Both the position numbers and the translations under genes were made by a program. Below, in pieces: positions 1-8,629 of a DNA stretch of 64,000 nt; the first letter of the stretch is position 1; each line of letters opens with the position of its first letter. Under the pieces are notes generated by a model. The model was not told the DNA's origin and searched no databases. It saw nothing but the letters and a program-made list of their open reading frames with translations. Source of the DNA: Peptococcaceae bacterium BICA1-7 (GTDB taxonomy: Bacteria > Bacillota > Desulfotomaculia > Desulfotomaculales > Desulfocucumaceae); the NCBI GenBank assembly GCA_000802095.1, contig JUEB01000029.1, forward strand, positions 124,001 through 188,000, read 5' to 3'.

Positions 1-2
1 AT

Positions 3-908
3 GATTACTGGAAGCTCAGGCGGTGGTCACTGGGGCTTTTGGTTTTGGCCTTCGTGCTACTATTACTGGTGCTGACCCCTCTGGGCAGCTCCAGGCTGGG
101 AGCCCAGCGCTGGATAGACCTGGGCTTTCTCAGCTTTCAGCCTTCCGAGCTGGCCAAGCTGTGCGTTATAATATTTGTGGCCACCAGTCTGGCCAATAAA
201 AAACACAAGATCCAGTCCTTCAAGGAAGGGGTTGCGCCCTACCTGGGGCTGATGGCGGTTCTGGCCGGACTGATTCTGGCCGAGCCTGACCTGGGCACCG
301 CGATAACTACGGTGGGCACCATATTTATAATGCTTTTCTGCGCCGGATCAAAGATAACCCAGCTTGGGGCAGTGGCCGTGGCGGGTGTGGGGGCGGTAAT
401 GGCCGCTATTATGTCGGAGGATTACAGGAGAGACAGGTTCTTTGCCTTTCTTAATCCTGAGGGCGATCCCACCGGAGCAGGCTGGCATATTCTCAACTCT
501 CTTATGTCCATCGGATCCGGAGGACTTTTGGGTACCGGACTGGGGCAGGGCCGCCACTCCAAATTCCTATACCTGCCGGAAAGGCAGACCGACTTCATAT
601 TTGCAGTTGTAGGAGAGGAATTGGGATTCATCGGCGGCTGCCTGGTAATACTTCTGTTTATACTTTTTATCTGGAGGGGCTTCAAGGTGGCCATTACCTC
701 CCCCGACCCCTTCGCCAGCCTTTTAGCGGCCGGGATAGTGTCGGGAATCGCCCTTCAGGCCATTATTAATATAGGGGTGGTCACCAGCTCATTGCCCATT
801 ACCGGGATAACACTGCCCTTTCTAAGCTTCGGGGGCACCTCTTTAGTCTTTACCCTGATGGGTGTTGGGGTGCTGCTCAATATTTCGAGATACATTACTC
901 CAAAATAG
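3..908 (+). CDS. ftsW: SEDS-family peptidoglycan glycosyltransferase FtsW/SpoVE (5' end outside window)
   Basis: The reading frame is open from the first bases, so the N-terminus lies upstream; about 301 residues are visible. The protein is a polytopic membrane SEDS glycan polymerase working with a class B PBP at the septum (FtsW) or the spore cortex (SpoVE). Visible hallmarks are the QRWIDLG and FQPSELAK segment, the loop with NPEGDPTGAGWH, the GLGQGRHSKFLYLPERQTDFIF signature and the C-terminal SFGGTS motif. It ends 24 bases before murG and belongs to the mur/fts cluster. FtsW and SpoVE cannot be separated from sequence alone; the position just before murG fits spoVE/ftsW of clostridia. Family certain, exact paralogue not. 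Confidence 0.93.
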   Translation, partial: DYWKLRRWSLGLLVLAFVLLLLVLTPLGSSRLGAQRWIDLGFLSFQPSELAKLCVIIFVATSLANKKHKIQSFKEGVAPYLGLMAVLAGLILAEPDLGTAITTVGTIFIMLFCAGSKITQLGAVAVAGVGAVMAAIMSEDYRRDRFFAFLNPEGDPTGAGWHILNSLMSIGSGGLLGTGLGQGRHSKFLYLPERQTDFIFAVVGEELGFIGGCLVILLFILFIWRGFKVAITSPDPFASLLAAGIVSGIALQAIINIGVVTSSLPITGITLPFLSFGGTSLVFTLMGVGVLLNISRYITPK

Positions 909-932
909 CTGTGGCGGGAGGTAGTATAGTAC

Positions 933-2066
933 TTGGTATTTGTTGTAAGCGGCGGCGGCACGGGAGGACATATTTACCCCGCACTGGCCATTGCCAGGGG
1001 GCTGGGGGATAGGTTCGGGGCTGAGGTTTATTATATAGGGGGCACCCGGGGCATGGAGTCGGATATTGTGCCCAGAGAGGGGCTGCCCTTCCGGTCCATC
1101 CCTCTGGCAGGTTTTAAAAGAGGCCTTTCCCTGTCTAATATAGCTGTGGGCTTTAAGGCCCTGAGCGGTATCAGGAGAGCTTGGGGCTATCTTAAGGAAA
1201 TAAAGCCGGACGCAGTAATTGGAACCGGGGGTTATGTATGCGGTCCGGTGGTTCTTGCCGCTGCACTGTCCGGAATACCCACACTTATCCATGAGCAGAA
1301 TGCCTTCCCCGGTCTGACCAACAGGATGCTGGCCAGGTTTTCCGGCTGTGTGGCGGCCACTTTTGAGGAGTCAAAAAAATTTTTTCCCGCCGGGGCCCCG
1401 GTCAGGGTAACAGGACTGCCGGTAAGAAAGCAAATATTTAAGGCCGAAAGGGATAAGGCCAGGGAAAAGTTGGGGTTGTCGACAGGCCGCCTCTTTGTTG
1501 TGTCCTTCGGGGGGAGCCAGGGGGCCCGCAGCATAAACAATGCCATGCTTTCGGTGCTGGGCCGCTTTTATGGGGATGACCGGATAAGTTTTCTGCATGT
1601 GCCGGGACCCGGCAATTATGCTGATTTTATGGAGTCCCTAAATACTAGTATAAAAATGGATGAGCATGGAAATATTACCATTACCCCCTACCTTCATGAT
1701 ATGCCCACCGCCCTTTCAGCGGCCGATCTGGTGGTGTGCAGGGCCGGTGCGGCAACGTGCGCGGAACTTGCCATCGTGGGGCTGCCGGCCATACTTGTTC
1801 CATACCCGCACGCCGCGGGAAATCACCAGGAGCATAATGCCCTGGCTTTGGAGAAAAAGGGGGCGGCGGTGGTTATAAGGGATGGTGAACTGGGAGGGAG
1901 CCTGCTGGCTGCGGAAATAGAGAGGCTGGTGGGGGGCGCCAGGGAGCTGAAGGACATGTCCCTGGCCAGCAGGAACCTGGGCAGGCCCCGGGCTCTGGAT
2001 GACATTCTTGACTGTGTTCAGGTTTTATTGGATAATAAGCGCAAAAAAAGGAACAGGATAACCTGA
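933..2066 (+). CDS. murG: UDP-GlcNAc:lipid I N-acetylglucosaminyltransferase MurG
   Basis: MurG adds GlcNAc to lipid I to make lipid II on the inner face of the membrane. The 377-residue product has the normal family length and a GT-B two-domain fold. The glycine-rich loop GGGTGGH is at residues 7-13, HEQNAFPGLTN follows near residue 120, and the second glycine loop GGSQGA lies near residue 195. The C-domain donor-site segment CRAGAATCAEL leads into the PYPHAAGNHQEHNA stretch that binds UDP-GlcNAc. TTG at 933 is chosen because GGGAGG sits about 11 bases upstream and the glycine loop then starts at residue 7 as in homologues. It follows ftsW closely, and a 267-base gap separates it from murC. 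Confidence 0.97.
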   Translation: MVFVVSGGGTGGHIYPALAIARGLGDRFGAEVYYIGGTRGMESDIVPREGLPFRSIPLAGFKRGLSLSNIAVGFKALSGIRRAWGYLKEIKPDAVIGTGGYVCGPVVLAAALSGIPTLIHEQNAFPGLTNRMLARFSGCVAATFEESKKFFPAGAPVRVTGLPVRKQIFKAERDKAREKLGLSTGRLFVVSFGGSQGARSINNAMLSVLGRFYGDDRISFLHVPGPGNYADFMESLNTSIKMDEHGNITITPYLHDMPTALSAADLVVCRAGAATCAELAIVGLPAILVPYPHAAGNHQEHNALALEKKGAAVVIRDGELGGSLLAAEIERLVGGARELKDMSLASRNLGRPRALDDILDCVQVLLDNKRKKRNRIT

Positions 2067-2186
2067 TAAAGGATATACTGCCACTGTAAATCACCGGGTG
2101 CTGAAAAGGCCTGGTTTTAACATTTTTTGAAAGTTGGACATGCCCTGTAATAATGAAAGACCTCTCCGAGCAGTTATTGAGTTGAA

Positions 2187-2244
2187 ACCGGACAAAAGCA
2201 GGGCTTTTGGCCAACGGGTGGACAACCTCCGGGCCAGTTCCGGT
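2187..2244 (+). promoter_or_regulatory. Possible structured leader in the murG-murC gap
   Basis: The 267-base gap between murG and murC holds no gene. Within it ACCGGA (2187-2192) pairs perfectly with TCCGGT (2239-2244). That helix encloses a hairpin AAAAGC/GCTTTT (2194-2208) and a second arm closed by GGCC/GGCC (2209-2235), giving a compact three-way-junction shape. No known riboswitch core was recognised. It could be chance folding in G+C-rich DNA. Confidence 0.25.
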
Positions 2245-2333
2245 AACACCTGAGAGCTGCTAAGCATACAATAATCTATCGTCGGTGCGGAATCCAGTTG
2301 AAGGACGTAATTTCTCTGCAGAAGGGGGTTGAT

Positions 2334-3728
2334 ATGGGATTGCAGCATATTCCTGATAATGTTCACTTTATTGGTATAGGCGGGGCCGGCATGAGCGGGC
2401 TGGCCAGAATACTGCTGGAATTGGGGCGCCGGGTGTCCGGATCGGACTTAAACAAAACAAATGTTACCGACAGGCTTGAGTCCATTGGGGCGGTCTGCTA
2501 CACCGGCCATGCAGCTGAAAATATAGAGGGAGCAGACCTGGTGGTGGTATCCACCGCTATAAAAAGAGAAAACCCGGAGCTGGCCAGGGCAATTGAAAAA
2601 GGTATACCCATAATACACCGCGGTGATCTGCTGGCCTTATTGATGGAGGAGCAGTGGGGCATCGCAGTGGCCGGGGCCCACGGGAAAACCACCACCACTT
2701 CCATGATGGCGCTGGTGCTGGAGAAGAATAAAATGGACCCTACCATAGTGATCGGAGGTGAATTGAACGATATTGGCGGGAACGCCAAATTTGGACGGGG
2801 CAAATACCTTGTGGCCGAGGCCGATGAAAGTGACGGGTCGTTTTTAAAGCTTTCCCCAAAGATCACCATTATAACCAATGTTGAAAATGACCATCTGGAT
2901 TATTATGGTTCGGTTGAAAGGATTAAAGAGGCCTTTAAATCCTTCATAATAAAGGTCCCTGGAGACGGGCTGGCGGTTGTGTGCCTTGACGACCCCGGGG
3001 TAAGGGAAATAATGAAGGAATATGACGGGCCTTTGGCCACCTATGGAATTGACCGTGAAGATGCGGATTTTGTTTTAAGCAATATCCATCTTGAGGGAAT
3101 GTCATCCACCGGTGAGGTGTATTGGCGGGGCAGAAGGCTGGGCCGTCTGGAGCTGTCTGTGCCCGGCCGGCACAATCTTTCCAATGCTCTGGCCGTGGTG
3201 GCTGCCGGTATGTTCATAGGCCTTGATTTTAAGGCCATTGCCTGTGCCCTTGGAAAGTTTAAGGGGGCGGGACGCCGCTTTCAACTTACCGGAGAGTGTA
3301 AAGGTGTAATGGTGGTTGATGATTACGCCCACCACCCCAGTGAAATAAAGGTCACCCTTAAAGCTGCCAAACAGGTGGGGGCCAAGAGAATTATAGCGGT
3401 TTTTCAACCCCATCGCTATACCAGAACATCCCTTTTGAGAGAAGAATTCGGATCAGCTTTCCTGGATTCCGACCTGGTGATCATAAATGAGATTTACAGC
3501 GCCGGAGAAAAGCCCATAGAAGGAGTAAATGCCGGTATTTTAGTTGAGGCTGTCCTGAAAAACGGCCAGGAGGATGTTGTTTACCTGGGTTCCCGTGAGG
3601 AGATAGTGGATTATCTGGCTGGCGCCGCAAGGCCCGGAGACCTGATAATTACAATGGGAGCTGGTAATATATGGATGGCAGGTGTGGAACTTGTCCAGAG
3701 GCTGCATTCAGCCGGAGTGGGCAGGTAA
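2334..3728 (+). CDS. murC: UDP-N-acetylmuramate--L-alanine ligase MurC
   Basis: MurC is the cytoplasmic ATP-dependent ligase adding L-Ala to UDP-MurNAc, the first peptide-stem step. The N-terminal Rossmann segment HFIGIGGAGMSGLA is followed by the Mur-ligase ATP loop GAHGKTTTTSMM near residue 110, EADESDGSF, NVENDHLDYY and the C-terminal VDDYAHHPSE motif. At 464 residues the length is typical. ATG 2334 is preferred over the in-frame TTG at 2298 because GAAGGGGG (2321-2328) is correctly placed and the glycine motif then begins near residue 10. The stop codon overlaps the murB ATG by one base, so the two are translationally coupled. Confidence 0.97.
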   Translation: MGLQHIPDNVHFIGIGGAGMSGLARILLELGRRVSGSDLNKTNVTDRLESIGAVCYTGHAAENIEGADLVVVSTAIKRENPELARAIEKGIPIIHRGDLLALLMEEQWGIAVAGAHGKTTTTSMMALVLEKNKMDPTIVIGGELNDIGGNAKFGRGKYLVAEADESDGSFLKLSPKITIITNVENDHLDYYGSVERIKEAFKSFIIKVPGDGLAVVCLDDPGVREIMKEYDGPLATYGIDREDADFVLSNIHLEGMSSTGEVYWRGRRLGRLELSVPGRHNLSNALAVVAAGMFIGLDFKAIACALGKFKGAGRRFQLTGECKGVMVVDDYAHHPSEIKVTLKAAKQVGAKRIIAVFQPHRYTRTSLLREEFGSAFLDSDLVIINEIYSAGEKPIEGVNAGILVEAVLKNGQEDVVYLGSREEIVDYLAGAARPGDLIITMGAGNIWMAGVELVQRLHSAGVGR

Positions 3729-4639
3729 TGTCGGGGCTTAAGTTTTTCAGCCTGATGAGTGAGCTTATAAAGGGGAAGATAAGCCTTGCTGAGCCTATGA
3801 GCCTGCACACAAGCTGGAAAATAGGTGGGCCTGCCGAGATTTTTGCCGAGCCCCGGGGGATTGATGACCTGGTGCTGCTGATAAAATATGCCCGCCGGTA
3901 CAGTATGCCCCTGACGGTAATAGGTGCAGGGACCAATATACTGGTCGGTGACGGGGGCATAGACGGGCTTGTTGTTAAAGTGGGCGGCGGCCTGGCGGAC
4001 CTGAAGCTGGAGGGAACACTGGTTACAGCCGGGGGAGGGGTCAGGCTGCCACGGCTGGCCTCAGCTGCCAGGGATGCCGGTCTGGGCAAGTTCGAATTTC
4101 TGGCGGGCATCCCCGGGACGGTGGGCGGGGCGGTAGTGATGAACGCCGGGGCCAACGGGTCATCGGTGGCTGAACTGGTGACCGGGGTTACCTGCGTTGA
4201 CTCTTTGGGAGAAATAAAGCGCCTGGAAAGGGACCGGCTGAGCTGGGGCTACAGAAGCAGCGGTCTCCAGGGAACGGACCTTATAGTGGTGGAAGCATCT
4301 TTTGAGGGCATTCCCAGGGATAAAGAGCTTATCGCCAGGGATATGGAGAAGTATCTGAACAGCCGCAACTCATCACAGCCGCTGGAGTATCCCAATTCCG
4401 GAAGCGTTTTTAAAAACCCCCCGGGCAGCTTTGCCGGAAAGCTTATACAGGAGTCAGGCTGCCGGGGCATGATCATAGGAGGCGCCCAGGTGTCATTAAA
4501 GCACGCCAATTTTATAGTAAACCTGGGTGGGGCCAAGTCCGGCGAGGTGTTGGAACTGATTTCCGAGGTTAGGGACAGGGTGCGGGAGAAATACGGCATA
4601 TCTCTGGAAATGGAGGTTAAGGTGTTGGGTCGCCACTGA
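3728..4639 (+). CDS. murB: UDP-N-acetylenolpyruvoylglucosamine reductase MurB
   Basis: MurB is the FAD enzyme that reduces enolpyruvyl-UDP-GlcNAc to UDP-MurNAc with NADPH. The 303-residue protein carries the N-terminal TSWKIGGPA segment, the FAD-binding IGAGTNILVGDGG loop, FLAGIPGTVGGAVVMNAGA, and the C-terminal PNSGSVFKNP and QVSLKHANFIVN stretches. The tyrosine in WGYRSSG fits the type-IIa layout without the type-I extra loop. The ATG overlaps the murC stop (TAATG), and GGAGTGGGCAGG lies just upstream. murB directly before murA lets the two consecutive reactions be made together. Annotation is secure. Confidence 0.97.
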   Translation: MSGLKFFSLMSELIKGKISLAEPMSLHTSWKIGGPAEIFAEPRGIDDLVLLIKYARRYSMPLTVIGAGTNILVGDGGIDGLVVKVGGGLADLKLEGTLVTAGGGVRLPRLASAARDAGLGKFEFLAGIPGTVGGAVVMNAGANGSSVAELVTGVTCVDSLGEIKRLERDRLSWGYRSSGLQGTDLIVVEASFEGIPRDKELIARDMEKYLNSRNSSQPLEYPNSGSVFKNPPGSFAGKLIQESGCRGMIIGGAQVSLKHANFIVNLGGAKSGEVLELISEVRDRVREKYGISLEMEVKVLGRH

Positions 4640-4654
4640 TGCGGGGGTATCAGA

Positions 4655-5908
4655 ATGCAAAAATATATGATTGTGGGCGGAAACAGGCTGCAGGGTAAGG
4701 TTAGGGCAGGAGGCAGCAAAAACGCCTCTCTGCCAATATTGGCGGCCTGTCTTTTGGGGTCAGGAAAAAGTATAATTCATGAAGTGCCCAATTTAAGAGA
4801 CATAACGGTGATGATGGAGGTGCTGCAGCACCTGGGAGCCGGGATAAAAAGAGAAGGGAACACCATCACCGTCGACACAGGAAGTATAGACACCTTTGAT
4901 GTTAATGAAGAACTGATGAGGAGAATGAGGGCCTCTAATCTGGTTCTGGGGCCCATGCTGGCCAGGTTCAGAAAGGTGACCATAAGCTATCCCGGGGGAT
5001 GTAATATAGGAACCAGGCCTATGAACCTTCACTTAAAGGGCCTGAAGCTGATGGGGGCCGACATAAAGGAAAGGTACGGTTATATAACCGCCGAAACCCC
5101 AAGTCTTGCCGGCACTGAAATTTATCTTGACATGCCCAGTGTGGGGGCCACCGAGAATTTAATGATGGCCGCAGTACTGGCCAGGGGTACCACCCTTATT
5201 AAAAACTCGGCCAAGGAGCCTGAAATAGTTGATCTGCAAAATTTTCTCAACCAGATGGGGGCCGATATAAAAGGGGCGGGCACCGATGTAATAAAAATAA
5301 AGGGAGTTTCTTCTCTGGGTCCGGCTGAGCACACTGTAATACCCGATAGGATCGAGGCCGGCACTATAATGGTGGCAGCGGCCATAACCGGTGGGGATGT
5401 GCTGATAACCAATGTTATTCCTGAACATCTTGAAGCCCTTGCTGCCAAACTTAGGGAAACAGGCGTGGAGGTGACTCCAGATCAGGACACCGTGCGGGTG
5501 AAGGGGGGCGGCCACGTAGGGGCGGTGGATGTAAGAACTCAGCCCTACCCGGGATTTCCCACCGATATGCAGCCCCAGTTCATGGCCCTGATGACGGTGG
5601 CCCAGGGAACCAGCATTATAACCGAGACAATATTCGAAAACAGATTCAAGCATGTCAGCGAGCTGCGCAGGATGGGGGCCGATATTAAGGTGGAGGGCCA
5701 GACCACCATAATAAAGGGGGTCACAAAGCTTAGCGGAGCGGTGGTGGAGGCATCGGACTTAAGGGCCGGGGCGGCGCTGATACTGGCGGCCCTGGTGGCC
5801 GAAGACGGAACGGTGATAGAGAACATAGAGCATATAGACCGGGGATATGACCGCCTGGAAAAGAAACTGGGATCCCTGGGGGCAAGAATTATTAGAGTGC
5901 ACAGTTAA
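4655..5908 (+). CDS. murA: UDP-N-acetylglucosamine 1-carboxyvinyltransferase MurA
   Basis: MurA transfers enolpyruvate from PEP to UDP-GlcNAc, the committed step of peptidoglycan synthesis and the fosfomycin target. The 417-residue EPSP-synthase-fold protein has the KNASLPILAA segment near residues 22-31 and the active-site loop SYPGGCNIGTRP. Cys116 aligns with the catalytic Cys115 of E. coli MurA, so a fosfomycin-sensitive active site is expected. Later the PTDMQPQF and GADIKVEG repeats typical of the inside-out barrel are seen. It follows murB by 15 bases and is probably co-transcribed. A 194-base gap with a possible promoter separates it from ftsQ. Confidence 0.97.
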   Translation: MQKYMIVGGNRLQGKVRAGGSKNASLPILAACLLGSGKSIIHEVPNLRDITVMMEVLQHLGAGIKREGNTITVDTGSIDTFDVNEELMRRMRASNLVLGPMLARFRKVTISYPGGCNIGTRPMNLHLKGLKLMGADIKERYGYITAETPSLAGTEIYLDMPSVGATENLMMAAVLARGTTLIKNSAKEPEIVDLQNFLNQMGADIKGAGTDVIKIKGVSSLGPAEHTVIPDRIEAGTIMVAAAITGGDVLITNVIPEHLEALAAKLRETGVEVTPDQDTVRVKGGGHVGAVDVRTQPYPGFPTDMQPQFMALMTVAQGTSIITETIFENRFKHVSELRRMGADIKVEGQTTIIKGVTKLSGAVVEASDLRAGAALILAALVAEDGTVIENIEHIDRGYDRLEKKLGSLGARIIRVHS

Positions 5909-5931
5909 TGTGGCTCTTTTTTGGTTTTATG

Positions 5932-5967
5932 ATGGACAAGTTTTTTAGTGCTGATATAATATATAAT
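5932..5967 (+). promoter_or_regulatory. Possible SigA-type promoter before ftsQ
   Basis: TATAAT occurs at 5955-5960 and again at 5962-5967 in an A/T-rich patch of the murA-ftsQ gap. The -35 region (ATGGAC at 5932-5937 for the first) is poor. About 135 bases of leader with no recognised structure would follow. Low confidence. Confidence 0.35.
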
Positions 5968-6102
5968 GTTAATAATTAGTTGGTTCGCAGGCTTGGGATT
6001 GTATCCGGCGGGGATCAGCAAAGTACCGATTCTTTTGTAGGACTGGCCGGGGTTTTGTAAACCACGGGCGGGGTAAAATAGAATTCAGTCGGGAGTGGTA
6101 TT

Positions 6103-6837
6103 TTGGCCAGCCTAAGAAAGGCAAAAAAAGCATCCAGGCACAGCTTTTTAAACAGTATTTTTTTTATAACGCTATTTCTTGCGGCCGCCTATATACTGGC
6201 CCGCTCATCCCTGTTCGAAGTCCGGGAAATAAAAGTTACGGGTAATGCTGCCCTTGACCGGGACCAGATAGTGTCAATTTCAGGGCTCTCTCCGGGAGAA
6301 AATATATTTAGAATTAATCTGCAGTCCGCTTCTGAAAAGCTCCGGGCCATACCAATGGTAAAGAATGTGGACATGACCAGGAGGCTGCCGTCCACTGTTC
6401 AGATCAAGGTGGAGGAAAGGAAGCCGGTGGCCCTGATGCCGGTGGAGGCCGGCTTTATACAGATTGACGGTGAAGGGGTTTACATAAAAAAAGGTGATAT
6501 AGGGCAGGATCAGCTGCCCGTTATAACAGGAGTCGAGTTTCCCGGGCCTGTGCCGGGAGGGAAGATAGTTTCCGAAAAGCTGGATCTGGCCCTGGCGGTG
6601 GTAAAGGGGCTGCCGGCCCAGCTTCTGCCGCAGCTTTCCGAAATAAATGCCGAAGGTGATCAGGCTGTCATCTATACCCTGGACGGAACCCGTTGCCGCC
6701 TGGGGGTGTCCGAGGATCTGGGGCAAAAAGGGGAAGTTTTACTAAAGGTGCTGGACGGGCTTAAGGAAAAGGGGAAAAAAATAGAGTACATTGATCTTAC
6801 CTACGCCGGGTCTCCGGTGGTAAAGTATACCGAGTGA
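6103..6837 (+). CDS. ftsQ: Cell-division protein FtsQ/DivIB
   Basis: This is a bitopic membrane divisome protein that links with FtsL/DivIC. It has a short basic cytoplasmic tail rich in Lys/Arg, one membrane segment (about residues 18-35), then a POTRA domain starting FEVREIKVTGN and running through the LPSTVQIKVEERKP segment (roughly residues 38-108), followed by the DivIB beta domain. At 244 residues it is typical. TTG 6103 is supported by GGGAGTGG at 6091-6098. It starts a group with the two DUF881 genes and sbp downstream. Sequence conservation in this family is low, but position and POTRA motif agree. Confidence 0.9.
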   Translation: MASLRKAKKASRHSFLNSIFFITLFLAAAYILARSSLFEVREIKVTGNAALDRDQIVSISGLSPGENIFRINLQSASEKLRAIPMVKNVDMTRRLPSTVQIKVEERKPVALMPVEAGFIQIDGEGVYIKKGDIGQDQLPVITGVEFPGPVPGGKIVSEKLDLALAVVKGLPAQLLPQLSEINAEGDQAVIYTLDGTRCRLGVSEDLGQKGEVLLKVLDGLKEKGKKIEYIDLTYAGSPVVKYTE

Positions 6838-6883
6838 TTAGAAAAAGAGGCAATTTTAATTATATACGCGGGGGTGGTACCTG

Positions 6884-7603
6884 ATGCGCATAAAACCATT
6901 TCATCTTGCTCTGGCACTGGTGGGCCTTGTTTTAGGGCTTCTATTGTCAGTACAGTTCAGGGTTACCAGGGATACCATGAAATTCCCCCAGGTGCACAGA
7001 GTAAAGACCATGGCGGATAAAATCCATGATGCCCGGGTGGAGCATGACTCCAAGCAGGAAAAGATAAATAGGATGAGGGAGGAATTGGACAAGGTGGCGG
7101 CAGGCGCAGCTCTGGGAGCTCTGAAAGAGGAGCTGGTGGACGCCAGGATTGAGTCAGGAATGACAGTGGTTTCGGGCCCCGGAATAGAGGTTACCCTAAA
7201 TGACAGCAACCTGGAGGTAAAAAACGGCGGCAACCCTAACTGGTACGTTCTGCATGACGAGGATATACTGAAGGTGCTGAACGAATTAAGAGCCGCCGGC
7301 GCCGAGGCAATGGCCATCAACAACCAGAGGGTGCTGGCTACCAGTGAGGTTCGCTGCACAGGCCCCACCATACTGATTAACAGGAACCAGCGCATAGCGC
7401 CTCCCTTTGTTATTGCCGCCATAGGCAACCAGGATACCCTTACCAATTCACTGAAGATGAGGAACGGAGTGATTGATTCCCTGGAGCCCTGGGGTATCCA
7501 GGTAAGCATAAAGAAGGTTTCCCGGGTGGAAATACCTCCCTTCTCGGGAAGTATAAGCTTTGATTATGCTAAGCCTGTTTTGGAGGATCAAAAAAATGAG
7601 TAA
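6884..7603 (+). CDS. DUF881 family membrane-anchored protein (first of two)
   Basis: The 239-residue protein has an N-terminal membrane anchor (about residues 7-25), a short coiled-coil-like charged region (residues 45-75), and the extracellular DUF881 domain. That domain carries the SGPGIEVTLND segment, a HDEDILKVLNELRAAGAEAMAINNQR core and a C-terminal part around IAAIGNQDTL. DUF881 proteins are habitually encoded beside ftsQ and sbp in sporulating Firmicutes; their biochemical role is unknown and a function at the division site is only inferred from location. Its last codons overlap the start of the second DUF881 gene, so the pair is translationally coupled and likely arose by duplication. 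Confidence 0.9.
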   Translation: MRIKPFHLALALVGLVLGLLLSVQFRVTRDTMKFPQVHRVKTMADKIHDARVEHDSKQEKINRMREELDKVAAGAALGALKEELVDARIESGMTVVSGPGIEVTLNDSNLEVKNGGNPNWYVLHDEDILKVLNELRAAGAEAMAINNQRVLATSEVRCTGPTILINRNQRIAPPFVIAAIGNQDTLTNSLKMRNGVIDSLEPWGIQVSIKKVSRVEIPPFSGSISFDYAKPVLEDQKNE

Positions 7604-8282
7604 AAAGTCTATGCATTTATCAATAGTTGTAATAACCATGATACTTGGAGTAATGCTGGCCATACAGTTTCGCACCAACCGGAATATGGAGCTGGGTGTT
7701 ACGGCCGACCGGGCCCAGGAAATGGTGGCTGAGCTGGCCAGGCTGGAGAGTGATAACCGGAAGTTTGATCGGGATATTGATGACCTGACCTTCAAGCTTG
7801 AACAGGCCCGGAAGGGGCAGACCCAGGCCAGGGACGCTATAACGGATGAACTTAATAAGGCCAAAATGAGTGCCGGGCTTACTCCGGTAACCGGACCGGG
7901 CATTGAGGTGGTACTGGACAACCCGGACTCCTCCTCGGGTATTTTCATAAGGGATGAGTACCTGCTTAAAATAGCCAACGATCTTAAGGGGGCCGGAGCT
8001 GAGGCCATTTCCGTCAATGGACAGAGGCTTATAGCCACATCTGAAATAAGGCTGGCCGGCAGTTTTATAAACATCAACCTTGACCGGACCGAGCCGCCCT
8101 TCCAGATACTGGCCATTGGAAATCCGGAGAAGCTTAAGAGCTCCCTGGAAATAAGCGGCGGGCTGGTAGATTATTTCAGGGAACTGGGTATAGCGGTAAA
8201 AACCCAGACCCACAGCAGTGTGACCATTCCTGGCTATAACAAGGACTTACGGTACGATTACGCCAAATCGGTGAAAGGATGA
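7596..8282 (+). CDS. DUF881 family membrane-anchored protein (second of two)
   Basis: This 228-residue paralogue of the preceding gene has an N-terminal anchor (residues 7-23), a charged helical linker and a DUF881 domain with TGPGIEVVLDN, DEYLLKIANDLKGAGAEAISVNGQR and ILAIGNPEKL. ATG 7596 is used because GGAGGA lies at 7582-7587; the frame is open further upstream but without a ribosome site. Its start overlaps the previous stop by eight bases and its stop overlaps the sbp ATG (ATGA at 8279). The tight overlaps argue that the DUF881 pair and Sbp are made in fixed proportion. Specific function unknown. Confidence 0.9.
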   Translation: MSKKSMHLSIVVITMILGVMLAIQFRTNRNMELGVTADRAQEMVAELARLESDNRKFDRDIDDLTFKLEQARKGQTQARDAITDELNKAKMSAGLTPVTGPGIEVVLDNPDSSSGIFIRDEYLLKIANDLKGAGAEAISVNGQRLIATSEIRLAGSFININLDRTEPPFQILAIGNPEKLKSSLEISGGLVDYFRELGIAVKTQTHSSVTIPGYNKDLRYDYAKSVKG

Positions 8283-8629
8283 TATTAAACATGTGGATAG
8301 GGGTTTGGCTGGCTGCCTTGGGGCTGGTGCTGGGTATAGCGCTGGGACTTAACCTGCCTTTTACGGTGCCTCAGGCGTATGCCAAGTATATGTCGGTGGC
8401 TGCCCTGGCGGCCATGGACTCGGTATTCGGGGGAATCAGGGCGGCCATGGAAGAGCACTATGACAACCGTATTTTTATCACCGGATTCTTCAGCAATGCT
8501 CTGCTGGCTGCCGGCCTGGCCTTTATCGGGGAGCGTCTGGGCATAGACCTGTATCTGGCAGCTGTGGTGGCTTTTGGCGTAAGACTGTTCCAGAACCTGG
8601 CCATAATAAGGAGACATTTGCTTAAATAA
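8279..8629 (+). CDS. sbp: Small basic protein Sbp (DUF1290)
   Basis: This is a 116-residue integral membrane protein with three hydrophobic segments (about residues 5-25, 35-52 and 75-105). It matches the Sbp/DUF1290 family through VPQAYAKYMSVAALAAMDSVFGG and the GVRLFQNLAIIRRH end. It is widespread between ftsQ and ftsA in Gram-positives; the role is uncharacterised. The ATG shares the ATGA of the upstream DUF881 stop. The stop is followed directly by the repeated regulatory-like element (8625-8746), so this is probably the last gene of the ftsQ group. Confidence 0.9.
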   Translation: MILNMWIGVWLAALGLVLGIALGLNLPFTVPQAYAKYMSVAALAAMDSVFGGIRAAMEEHYDNRIFITGFFSNALLAAGLAFIGERLGIDLYLAAVVAFGVRLFQNLAIIRRHLLK

